This document shows, piece after piece, positions 12,074 to 21,128 of a DNA stretch of 64,000 nucleotides. Source of the DNA: Nitzschia sp. DOCU1 (Eukaryota > Bacillariophyta > Bacillariophyceae > Bacillariales > Bacillariaceae); assembly GCA_951394045.1 (NCBI GenBank), contig OX595988.1, forward strand, positions 1,302,001 through 1,366,000, in the 5' to 3' direction. Each line of letters starts with the position of its first letter. Positions within the stretch are counted from its first letter, which is position 1. The position numbers were made by a program, and so were the translations under genes. The notes under the pieces were generated by a model that saw only the letters and a list, made by a program, of their open reading frames with translations, made no database searches and was not told where the DNA came from.

Positions 12074-12621
12074 GGTAATAATTTAATAAGGATCCCATGG
12101 TGAGGTCGGTTGGAACTTCCGGTCTTTCGATCGTCGCGAGAGAGAAGGCAAAAGAGCCGGTCCGGCCTCCCTCCGACACCTCAAAAATCGACTTCACGGA
12201 ACAAAGCAGTACTGTCTGTACCATGACATACGTTGCGTGGATAGAGGCATGCGTCCTGGTACATTGATTTGATTTTCATGACTGACTGACTGGACTGACT
12301 GACTGACTGACGACTCGCCCGCCCGCCCGCAAAGAAAGCCACGCGAACCCCAAGAGCAACAGGATGGCCGACGAGACGGAAGACATGAGCGCGTTCTTGT
12401 TGTTGGTGGTGGCGTTGAGAGAACGACGAATGCCTGACTACTACAGTTGCCTATTCCGTAGGTATTGCTAGTTCTTGTGGCAATCATCATTATCATTATC
12501 ATTGAGTGTATTCATCATTGTAGAGCTATTGTTTGCAAAGCCTTTGAAGAAGAAACCATAGAGGCATTGTCGAAACGGAATCCCAGAAACCTTTCATTCA
12601 TTCACACCTTCATTTTTGACC
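12074..12621. other. Divergent promoter region with simple repeats
   Basis: Intergenic between the SGNH hydrolase (leftward) and the UBX protein (rightward). Contains a GACT microsatellite at about 12280-12315, directly followed by GCCC units at 12317-12330, and an ATTATC run near 12484-12502. No gene seen. Confidence 0.6.
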
Positions 12622-14246
12622 ATGGCGGACATCAACGATGAACTGGTTTCGCAATTCTTAATGTTCACGGGCTCGGAAGACACTGCCAAGGCAGTCAGTT
12701 ACCTGGAAATGAGCAATGGTGATTTAGAACGCGCCGTGAGCTTGTTCATGGATCATACACACGGTGGTGGTGCTGCGGGTGCAGGAGGGGGTGGCGGTGG
12801 AATGATGGGCGATGACGTTCGAGCGCCGGATGCGACGCAAACCATGCGTCTCATGGACGATGTAGGACCAGGAGTAGGAGGCATGATGATGATGGGTGGC
12901 ATTCCCTACATGCAAATGGATCCCATGCTAGAAGAGCAGTTGCAGCGATCGGCCTTTGCGGGACCCTCCATTTTGAATGTTCGGGACGCGGTCAATGCGG
13001 CGGCCGCTGCCGGTGCGGATTCGGATGAAGATGCCAAGGAAATGGAGGATGCGGCCGATATGGGTAATGATGATGACGATGATGATACGAATATGGAAGA
13101 AAAGCGACACATGGCGCGACTGGCGGATATGTTTGCGGCTCCTGATCATCTCATTTACAGAGAGGGTGGCTTTGAAGGGGCCCGGACCATGGCAAAAGAC
13201 AGCAAGCGGTGGCTTCTCGTCAATATTCAGAGGGATTCGGAATTTGCTTCTCATGCATTGAATCGGGATGTTTGGAGAGACGAACTTGTAGAGAATCTTG
13301 TGCGAGAAGGATTCATCTTTTGGCAGGCGGTACGTAACTGTCATTGTTGTCCTTGACGAGAAGTGGCGATCCATTGGCGGGATGTTCTCACTTGATTGCC
13401 TTCTTGGTTTAGATGGACATTGCCCCAGAAGGTCAAGTATATACCCAGCGCTATCATGTCCACGATTACCCACATATCGGGATTATTGATCCTAGAACCC
13501 GACGCCTCATGTGGAAGAAGGAAGGATGGACGCAACAGAATCCCATGACGGCGGAATCCTTTGCGGAGACGGCCATGGACTTTTGCTCACGCCATTCGTT
13601 TGACAAGCCACCACAAGCACCCCGCCCACCGGGTGCTGCTGCTGCTGCTGCAAGTCGCCCCACAAAGCGACCCATGCATGAAATGTCAGAAGATGAACAA
13701 ATGCAAGCGGCAATGCGAGCAAGTTTGCAAGAGGCTGGTGGCGTTGGCGGCGGCGACGATGATGACAACGAAGAATACGAAATGGAGGACGATGATGACG
13801 ACGCGGTGGAGTACGTGGGTACCAGCGCCGATGCGGATTCCAAACCAAAAGCAAAAGAGGAAGAAAAACCCAAGGAACCATCGTTGTTGGACGAACTTTT
13901 GGGTTTGGATGTGGGCGACGAACCAGCTTCTGGAGCACGCATCCAACTTCGAATGCCAGACGGGAAACGAGTGGTACGAAAGTTTGACGCCTCGCAGAAC
14001 GTCAAGGTCATTTACGCCTTTGTTGCGGTAAGTAGAGTCTCAGAGCTTGATTAACAAGATTGCGAATGAAAGCAAGCTCACAATAGCCTTTCTGCTGGTC
14101 TATAGCAATCGAGCGACGAAACCAAGGGAGGAAAAGAATTCGTCATCATGGCCGGATTCCCACCCAAGGATCTAATGGAGGATATCAACAATACGATAGA
14201 GAGCTGCAAGCTCGCTGGTCAGGCGATTACGGTTCGGTGGAAGTAA
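12622..14246 (+). CDS. UBA-UAS-UBX domain protein (UBXN7-like p97/Cdc48 adaptor)
   Basis: Predicted adaptor linking ubiquitylated clients to the Cdc48/p97 ATPase. Exons are 12622-13329, 13413-14027 and 14106-14246; both introns are phase 0 (83 and 78 nt), giving 487 aa, close to animal UBXN7. Domain order: UBA-like helices at 1-48 (DELVSQFLMFTGSEDTAKAV), an acidic linker, a UAS thioredoxin-like domain about 165-300 (SRDVW-type region, then FIFWQ joined across intron 1 to the HDYPHIGIIDPRT strand), a UIM-like helix about 328-344 (EDEQMQAAMRASLQEA), and a C-terminal UBX domain about 395-487 (RIQLRMPDGKRVVRKF ... FPPKDL). The start is the ATG in GACCATGG. The last exon is only 46 codons and was found by splice site and UBX homology. 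Confidence 0.88.
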
Positions 14247-14281
14247 TTATTTGACTTTGTAGCATGGAGCGATTTTTCAAC

Positions 14282-14443
14282 GTAGTGCTTCCGAGGAGTC
14301 TTAAGCTATTTTGTTAGCCTGAATAGCTACTACAGTAGTAGACCACCCAAACAAATCTAATAGTGCGAACTTTTTCACTAGCTAGAGTAGTGCTTCCGAT
14401 GATGCTTGTCATAGTCACTGTTGAGCTATTTTGTTAGCCTGAA
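14282..14443. repeat. Imperfect short duplication downstream of the UBX gene
   Basis: The words GTAGTGCTTCCGA (14282 and 14387) and AGCTATTTTGTTAGCCTGAA (14304 and 14424) each occur twice in the same order, 105-120 bp apart. A third pair, TAGTGCGAAC (14361) and TAGTGGTGCGAAC (14482), suggests the duplicated unit reaches the 3' end of the neighbouring complex I gene. Confidence 0.7.
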
Positions 14444-14480
14444 CTCCTACTACCACCGAAAACAATAAACGCGAAATCAT

Positions 14481-14654
14481 CTAGTGGTGCGAACTTGTCG
14501 TCGTTGATGATCCATTGATCGCCTTGAATGCGTACTGGGCTCCCATGTAGGCTCCGTAGATTATCACCGCATTTCGAAATCCAGGAAAGGGGCTTTTCCA
14601 GAGTCCCTGAAAGAGCGGATGGTTTCGCCACGCGTCTTGTCCCTTGAACACCAT
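14481..14654 (-). CDS. Probable complex I B12-type subunit (NDUFB3-like), 57 aa
   Basis: Small accessory subunit of mitochondrial NADH:ubiquinone oxidoreductase (inferred). A single exon encodes 57 aa starting MVFKGQDAWRNHPLFQG. The D-x-W-R-x-H-P motif (residues 7-13), followed by a Pro-Gly (24-25) and one hydrophobic helix (about 29-43, AVIIYGAYMGAQYAF), is the layout of plant-type B12/NDUFB3 subunits, which are themselves only ~70 aa. No cleavable presequence is seen, as expected for this subunit. The last ~10 residues are low complexity (GSSTTTSSHH) and end inside the short duplicated sequence shared with the downstream spacer, so the original C-terminus may have been altered. Convergent with the UBX gene. 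The short length makes the call tentative. Confidence 0.5.
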   Translation of the reverse strand: MVFKGQDAWRNHPLFQGLWKSPFPGFRNAVIIYGAYMGAQYAFKAINGSSTTTSSHH

Positions 14655-15410
14655 TTTAAATAATGCAGTCTATAAAAGTGGTAAAGTAAAACGTCCAGTT
14701 AGAAGATTGTTGCTGTAAGACGAAACAAAATAGATAATGATTGAGCCGCCTCGCCGTTGTAGAAAGCGAATCGCAACAGTCCATGATCCATCCAACCCCA
14801 GACTTGCCAACTTTTACATCCTGAGATCTCCATGATTCATAAAAAAGACTCCAAACACTTACATTCCTATTCTTTCACAATCCAACTGCAGTGCCGATGC
14901 CGATACGGGCCTTTATTACCACCACCATCATGGTGATCCCCCGCTCGGCACAGCGGCCGCTGGCTACGCAACGCGAGCCTTGCGGGCGCCCGCGCCTCGG
15001 CTTCGGCGGCCTGGAAGGATGACGTCACTCTAGTCGGTTGGATCGAAATGTCCGACTCCTCATCTCCAGCAACCGATCCAGAATTGTTCGGTACTGTCCG
15101 GTAGCCCATCAGAACAATGCCTTCACTCTCACTTTTGATTGGCCCAGAGCGTGGTGTGCGACGACCCAACAACTCGTTCGCAGATGTCGGCTTCTCGCGA
15201 AGCCATCGCATCGTCGAGACGTGAAAAGTGCTGCCTGGCAAGACCGAAGACGAAGAAGACAGGAATCGGTGTGGAAAGAACAAAAAAGTCAGGAGGTGAT
15301 TGATTTGATGGGAGGGAGTCAACAAGCTGTCAACAGACCTCGATCTCAGCATTGGACCTATTCTCATAGTTTGGATCTTCTTCACTTGATAGTTACACTT
15401 CATTTGAACC
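14655..15410. other. Intergenic region with one weak minus-strand candidate
   Basis: Divergent spacer between the B12-like gene and BCKDHA. A minus-strand frame from ATG 15211 to 14867 (114 codons, begins MRWLREKPTSANELL) is GC-rich at its 3' half and has no domain I know; it is not strong enough to call. A palindromic TGACGTCA (CRE-type) lies at 15020-15027. Confidence 0.4.
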
Positions 15411-17193
15411 ATGTGGTATCACAAGCAACTAATTTTGACGGCAACACGCAAAGGTTTGAGTAGTTGTGTCGCCAAGTCATCGTCTCGGGTTGTTCTACGG
15501 AATTCCCGTCGATGCTTGTCGTCGGCCCTTCCGGATTACCGCCACGAAAATGAGGATGGTGATCATTCTACCGATGCATATACCCAGAAGCAAGAGGCGC
15601 TTCAGAAGATGTTGAAGGCTACCAGAGTTGCCACCCCGGAAAACCGCACGGTCACTCCGACCAATGATGAGGGGACACTGCACACCCAAAACGACAAGTC
15701 GTTCCAGTCTCCCTCCGAGCTCACGTATACTGGTGGTGCAACCATGCCAGTCACATCGGACTTGCATATTGTGACGCCGGATGAGGACACTCCCAGAGGG
15801 GTCTGGCCCATTTTCAGGATCATGGTAGGTGGTGATAATGCTTGTGAAGCCGCATTGTGCCGGCAAATCACGAGTGTGACTATGAGAATTTTGTGCGAAG
15901 CCAGTCATGTATCTCACAAGTTTTTGTTTGGATACTATTCTATAGGATGAAAACGGAAAGTTCCGTGACGGCAAAGCGGATGGCTTTCAGTTTGCTTCAA
16001 CGTACTCTGATAGCAAGGCGATTGGAGCTGGAGTCAGGGTTGGCGTGAGCCCTTCCCTCGATGGTCTTCGCCAGAAACTCAAGAAGGAATCACCCCGTCA
16101 TGCCTATTCGATTGATAACACCGCTCTGCTAGCCCCCGCCGAGCATGCTTACCCGGATGTGGAAACGAAGGATACTCTGCTTCGTGCCTACACACAAATG
16201 GTGCGTCTGCGAGAAATGGACAAGATTCTACAGAATGCCCAGCGTCAGGGACGAATCTCTTTTTACATGACTTGTCACGGGGAAGAAGCCATTCATATTG
16301 GTGCGGCATCGGCTCTAGAGTTAAGAGATACTGTGCTAGCCCAGTATCGAGAAGCAGGCGTTCTCATGTGGCGGGGATTTAGCCTGCAACAGTTTGCAGA
16401 CCAATGCTTCTCCAACAAGGCTGACCTTGGAAAGGGACGCCAAATGCCTGTTCATTACGGATCGCGAGCATTGAACTACCAGACGATCAGCAGTCCGCTT
16501 GGGACTCAAATCCCCCAAGCTGCTGGTGCAGCCTACCGATTGAAGCTCGCCGGCAAAGACGCTGTCGCTGCGTGCTTCTTTGGCGACGGTTGCGCGTCCA
16601 CCACAGACTTCCATTCCGGTCTCAACTTTGCAGCTACGCTGAAAGCTCCTGTCATTTTCTTCTGTCGCAATAACGGATACGCCATTTCCACCTCTGTCAG
16701 TGATCAGTATGCCGGCGACGGCATTGTTAGCCGAGCCCCCGGCTACGGCATGGCCGCAATCCGCGTCGACGGCAACGATGTCTTTGCCGTCCACGAAGCA
16801 GTACGGGAAGCCCGCGAATATGCTTTGAAGAAAAGTGCACCTGTGTTGATTGAAGCGATGACGTACCGACAAGGTCATCATAGCACGTCGGATGATTCGT
16901 TGCGCTACCGCAGTTCCAAAGAAGTGCAGAGTTTTGCTGACCGCAGTGATCCGATTCTTCGATTGCAAAAGTTTATGGAACGCAACGGACAGCTAACCGC
17001 CGATGAGTTCAACGCCATTGCAGACAGGGAGAGGCTCGCCGTTATTGCAGCCATGACAGAAGCTGAGCGCAAACCCAAACCGCCTTTGGAGGACCTCTTT
17101 GCGGATGTGTACCACGACATGCCCAGTTCGCTCAAGGAACAGCAGCAACAATTGAATGATCACCTCCAGAAATACCCCAAGCAATACCAGTAA
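15411..17193 (+). CDS. BCKDHA: 2-oxoisovalerate dehydrogenase E1 subunit alpha (branched-chain), mitochondrial
   Basis: Thiamine-diphosphate E1 alpha of the branched-chain 2-oxoacid dehydrogenase complex, which decarboxylates the 2-oxo acids of Val, Leu and Ile (EC 1.2.4.4). Exons are 15411-15824 and 15946-17193 (121-nt phase-0 intron, GTAGGT...ATAG), 553 aa. The N-terminus is Ser/Arg-rich without acidic residues (about 1-40), a good mitochondrial presequence. The family core begins near WPIFRIM. RQGRISFYMTCHGEEA and the ThDP/Mg motif GDG...N (Gly-Asp-Gly at about 351) are intact, as is the regulatory loop RQGHHSTSDDSLRYRS (about 444-459), whose serines are kinase targets in animals. The protein is ~100 residues longer than animal forms; the extra lies between the presequence and the core (hydrophilic, Thr/Glu-rich). 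The E1 beta partner is not in the window. Confidence 0.93.
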
Positions 17194-18528
17194 TGCGCCC
17201 AAGACTCCGTCCGCCCCGGCAAACGATATGCCGCCTGGTATACCCCACCGACTTTTTCCCACCGTCGCATAGATAAAAAATAAATTGTAGACAGATACAA
17301 TTATCAATACTGTGTCTCTGTCGTCATGATGGCATTGATGCGCAAACGCAAACGGAAAAGTTATGGTTAGAAAAGATGTCACGAGCGTTCGACACGGCAG
17401 TTTGATTGCAAAACATATTAAAGCCGATTCCTAAGAGCTCGACTGGTGTTTTATTGGCTGGCTTATGGCAGAGGTAAATCAATTGACTTTTATGTCCATA
17501 GATGGGAACAATCCTCCATGGCAGTAAAGCAGCCGTTACGAGTATCATCAAGCAAGTTACTCACCTGTTTTGCTACCGACACCAAACTGTCGAAGCAGAC
17601 CATCGTCAAAAGTCTATGACAGAATTTCGAATGAGAAACATGTAAGATGACAGTGTTGTAAAAACTAACATGAGACGGATATACCAATCACAGATCCTTC
17701 GGAGAATACAAACCATAATGTTTATTCAGTCATCTTGAGTCCGAAAGAACGCAGCATTCGTTTTCGTCATGAGGAAAGGACATAACTTTTTGCATACCGT
17801 AATCTTACCTGAATAGTCTTTTGATGAATGATCGTTTCACAAAGAAGCAAAGTTCTGGAAAAAATGAGATGGCAGTTTCAGGCACCTGACTGAAATGAAT
17901 GGACAAGCGCCGACTGCGATCGATCTCTCATATAATACATGCGAATTTGTGTCCACATAGTCCTTCGGATAGAGCTAATAACGAAGATATATCATGGAGG
18001 AGCTTCCAGGCAAGCTCGTCAGCGAATACATACCTGGGCGTTCATGTCGAATCAGGGTCGCCTTGTACGCTGACGATGACAATCAACGGGGGAAGAGCAC
18101 CCATCTTTCGGGAGTTGTGCTCCCAGGGCACACATGTTTGGAACTTTCATGAGGCAGCAGAAATTTGTGGCCATGGTTGATCGAAAATAACAATCTTCTT
18201 GCTGGCTCGCCTCCCGAAAATCGATGGTGCTCGACGAAACATTGTTCGTATTAGTCAAAGATTGAGAATTCATATAGGTATTATAAAACCCATGATTTAT
18301 ACTGCTTCACAGTCCATGTTACGACCTGGCCTTCGTAAGGTAGAATTGCGCGATCTTTCCCTTCAACTGCGGCGTAGAGTCAAGACGAACGATCTACGTA
18401 GGATAATCTTCAAAGCCTCTCCATCATCGTCGATCGAGAAAGGAACGGTTTTGCCTGCTCCTCACGAGATTAGAAGAGGTTTCAGCAACATTGGCAGATA
18501 AACCGACGTGACGTAGTTGAATTTGACC
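17194..18528. other. 1.3-kb intergenic region, FCP promoter side
   Basis: No supported gene. Frames at 17899-18180 and 18199-18501 (plus) lack recognisable domains. The end of this stretch is the promoter of the first FCP gene. Confidence 0.5.
18509..18514 (+). promoter_or_regulatory. TGACGT core just upstream of FCP start
   Basis: TGACGT sits 15 nt before the FCP start codon. The same core in diatom carbonic anhydrase promoters is known as a CO2/cAMP-responsive element bound by bZIP factors. Activity here is inference; at this position it would lie in the 5' UTR or at the transcription start. Confidence 0.3.
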
Positions 18529-19315
18529 ATGTTCAAGGCAACAATTCTCTCCGCTCTTTTGGCATCGGCTGCTGCCTTTGCCCCCACTCAATTCGCTGGT
18601 AGGTTGCATCCCAGTGCAAGCTTGCTCTCTGTTTTCGTGGAGTTTGATATCGTCAGGGGGTTGAACTATGCAGATATTTTTGATGAGATTGCTGACCCTT
18701 CTCCCTCGCTTTTTCGATACAGGCCGCCGAAACACGTTTGTCCAGGAGGATGCTGCCGCCGCGGAGCCCGCAAAGGCCGCTGCCCCGGCCTACGTTGCCA
18801 GTGAATCCCTTCCTTTCCTCGAAAAGCCCCCGAATCTCACGGGATACGTCGGAGATGCTGGTTTCGATCCCTTCCGATTCTCTGATTTCCTCCCGATGGA
18901 CTTCCTTCGAGAGGCCGAGTTGAAGCACGGACGTATCTGCCAGTTGGCTATTGTTGGATTTGCCGCTGTTGACCTTGGTTTCCACATCTACCCTCTTCCC
19001 GAGGCTTACGAGGGACTCACCTCCGTCACTGCCCACGATGCTCTCGTTAAGTATGGAGCCATGGGACAATTGCTTCTTTGGTTTTCTCTTGCCGAAATTA
19101 TTAGCTCGGTTGCTGTTATCCAAATGCTTCAAGGTTCGGGACGTGAACCTGGTGATTTCGGACTTGACCCCGTTGGCTTCTTGAAGGGCAAGTCGAAGGC
19201 GGAAGTTGATGACATGAAGCTTAAGGAAATCACCCACTGCCGTTTGGCCATGTTCGCCTTCAGTGGTATGGTCACACAAGCCGTTTTGACTCAAGGCCCC
19301 TTCCCGTACGTGTAA
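18529..19315 (+). CDS. Fucoxanthin-chlorophyll a/c-binding protein (Lhcf/Lhcr-type FCP)
   Basis: Thylakoid light-harvesting antenna protein binding chlorophyll a/c and fucoxanthin. Exons are 18529-18598 and 18723-19315 (124-nt phase-1 intron right after the signal peptide), 220 aa. Residues 1-19 form a signal peptide ending in the diatom plastid motif AAAFAP; a short transit region follows. Three LHC helices: helix 1 contains MDFLREAELKHGRICQLAIV (Glu/Arg chlorophyll-ligand pair), helix 2 around LLLWFSLAEIISSVAVIQML, and helix 3 contains LKEITHCRLAMFAFSGMV. GYVGDAGFDPFRFSD marks the N-terminal loop. The start is the ATG within GACCATG; upstream in-frame codons are not used. Convergent with the second FCP gene 0.5 kb away. 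The exact FCP subclass was not resolved. Confidence 0.93.
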
Positions 19316-19792
19316 AGAGTACTGGCCGGCCGAATTCACACTCCTAGTTTGCATGCATACCATCTCTAGCGATGCATTAATCAGGCTGGGAAGAGAGCTT
19401 ACATAAGCATTTCGCGTAGGAACTCGCAATGGTAAACTCTCAGCCACCTTGTAAATTTAGCTATAGGGTCCTCCATTGGCATTTGTCTCGTGCTCGCGAA
19501 CATAGTAGGCCCAACCACTCTAGGTAGTAGTAGTATGGATCAACGAGAAACGACTTGCAATATTTTCAGCCGTGGCATTGGAAGATCATGTCACGCGAGG
19601 GTTTCGCCACTTCCTTGTTCGGGAGCGATGACCACTTCTACGACTACAGTATCGTAGCACATGCATCCATAACAAAATATTTTCAGATATCCTAGAGACC
19701 CGCTAGCTCTGGATCTACAAGCTGTTAGTATAGTTGAAGCAGGTCGTTCCTGACACTACGGCGAGCGTTGTAGGATGTCTACAGAAAATTCT
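19316..19792. other. Spacer between convergent FCP genes
   Basis: Shared 3' region of the two FCP genes. No coding potential beyond antisense extensions of the FCP frames. Confidence 0.6.
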
Positions 19793-20554
19793 TTAGCCGG
19801 CATAAGGGAATCCGGAGTTGTAAAGGACGGATTGAGTGACAGCACCACCGAAAGCCATCATTGCAAGTCGGCCGTTCATGATCTCTTGGTACTTCAGCTT
19901 CTCGATCTGAGCCTCCGACTTTCCCTTCAAGAAACCAACACCCAATCCGAAGTCACCCGGCGCTCGGCCAGATCCTTGCAACATCTCAGCAACAGCGAGA
20001 TACGAGACAATCTCGAAGGCACAAATCCAAATAAGGGCATTTCCCATAACACCCTTTTCTACGAGGACGTCGTGGGCAGCAGCCGAGGAAAGTCCCTGGC
20101 CCAGTGGGTGCACAACAATGCCAAGATCAACGGCAATGTATCCAACAATGGCCAACTGGGCAATTCGTCCGTGCCTTTGATTTATAAACGTGAAATGCTT
20201 AGTTGGGCATCGGCAAACGTACAAGCTTAGAAAGGTTTCTTGTGGTGACTTACTTGAGCTCAGATTCGCGGAGGTAGTCCATCGGGAAGTAATCAGAGAT
20301 TCGAAGAGGGTCGAAACCAATATCATCACCGATGTATCCCTTCAAGTTCGTCGGGTAGGGAAGGAAAGGAACCGCGGGGCTCTTTTCGGCGTTCAAGGCG
20401 GTGGTGGCCTTGGAGGCTACAAGCAAAAATGCAAACTGATCAGTCTCAATTTTTTCCTTGGATTCTACAGAACAAACATTTACGTACCGCCATTTTGTGC
20501 AGGGGCGAAGGCAGCCGCAGAGGCAATGAGGGAGGCAAGAACAGCGGTCTTCAT
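19793..20554 (-). CDS. Fucoxanthin-chlorophyll a/c-binding protein (second copy, three exons)
   Basis: FCP antenna protein of the thylakoid membrane. Minus-strand exons are 20554-20488, 20416-20254 and 20174-19793; introns are phase 1 (71 nt) and phase 2 (79 nt), giving 203 aa. The first intron follows the signal peptide (MKTAVLASLIASAAAFAPAQ), as in the neighbouring FCP gene; the second splits helix 1 between SELK and HGRIAQL and is absent from the neighbour. Helix motifs: MDYLRESELKHGRIAQLAI, ALIWICAFEIVSYLAVAEML and EIMNGRLAMMAFGGAV. Ligand Glu/Arg and Asn/Arg residues are conserved. Sequence differs clearly from the neighbour (for example PGDFGLGVGFLKG versus PGDFGLDPVGFLKG), so this is an old duplicate or separate family member rather than a fresh tandem copy. 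Confidence 0.93.
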
Positions 20555-21128
20555 GGTCAGAGGTTGGTGATCCGAAATGGGCTGCAGTCGGGGTCGAAGG
20601 CCACAGCGACAGAGTTGCGAAAGCAGTAGCAGCGATCACGTTGTCCTATCGTTCAAGGCACGACGACGAGGAAACGCAGTGACGTAAAGGCGAGGATCTT
20701 GTTTAGGTTGAAGAGATGCATTCGAGGATCGCGAGATTTTGTCGATCGATCGATCGGAGGAGGTCCTTTCATAGTCCCAATCACATGAGGTCCATTTAAT
20801 CAAAATCACATCTGATGATGATCCATTCGATCGAATTTGTCTGTCTGTCCATCATGCGTTGGAGTGAAGAAATGAAAGCCGTCGTATCCACGAAAAAATC
20901 CAAGAACTTTTGCTTTTGACCTGCCCATCTCTATTTCTCCACTGATGATGTGTGGTCGTCTCAATTACAAAGACCGTCGATAGCCAAAGCCAGCACTACG
21001 AAGAGGACCTGCCCAACACATATTTTGCATTCTACTGCGGTGCTGCATCGATTGAAGGTTTCAAATTATCTTTCCCTGAACTCCGGACGGCGCGCTTCTG
21101 CTCTGGCTTCGCCCCATCCCCATCAAAA
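20555..21128. other. Divergent spacer between FCP and RPA2
   Basis: Bidirectional promoter region. TGACGT at 20680-20685 lies 126 nt upstream of the FCP start on the minus side. A short GATC repeat (four units) occurs at about 20743-20757. No gene. Confidence 0.5.

Noticed and set aside
18653..19447. 264-codon frame antisense to the first FCP gene
   Set aside because: Same cause as other shadow frames; it mirrors FCP coding sequence exactly and ends in the spacer.
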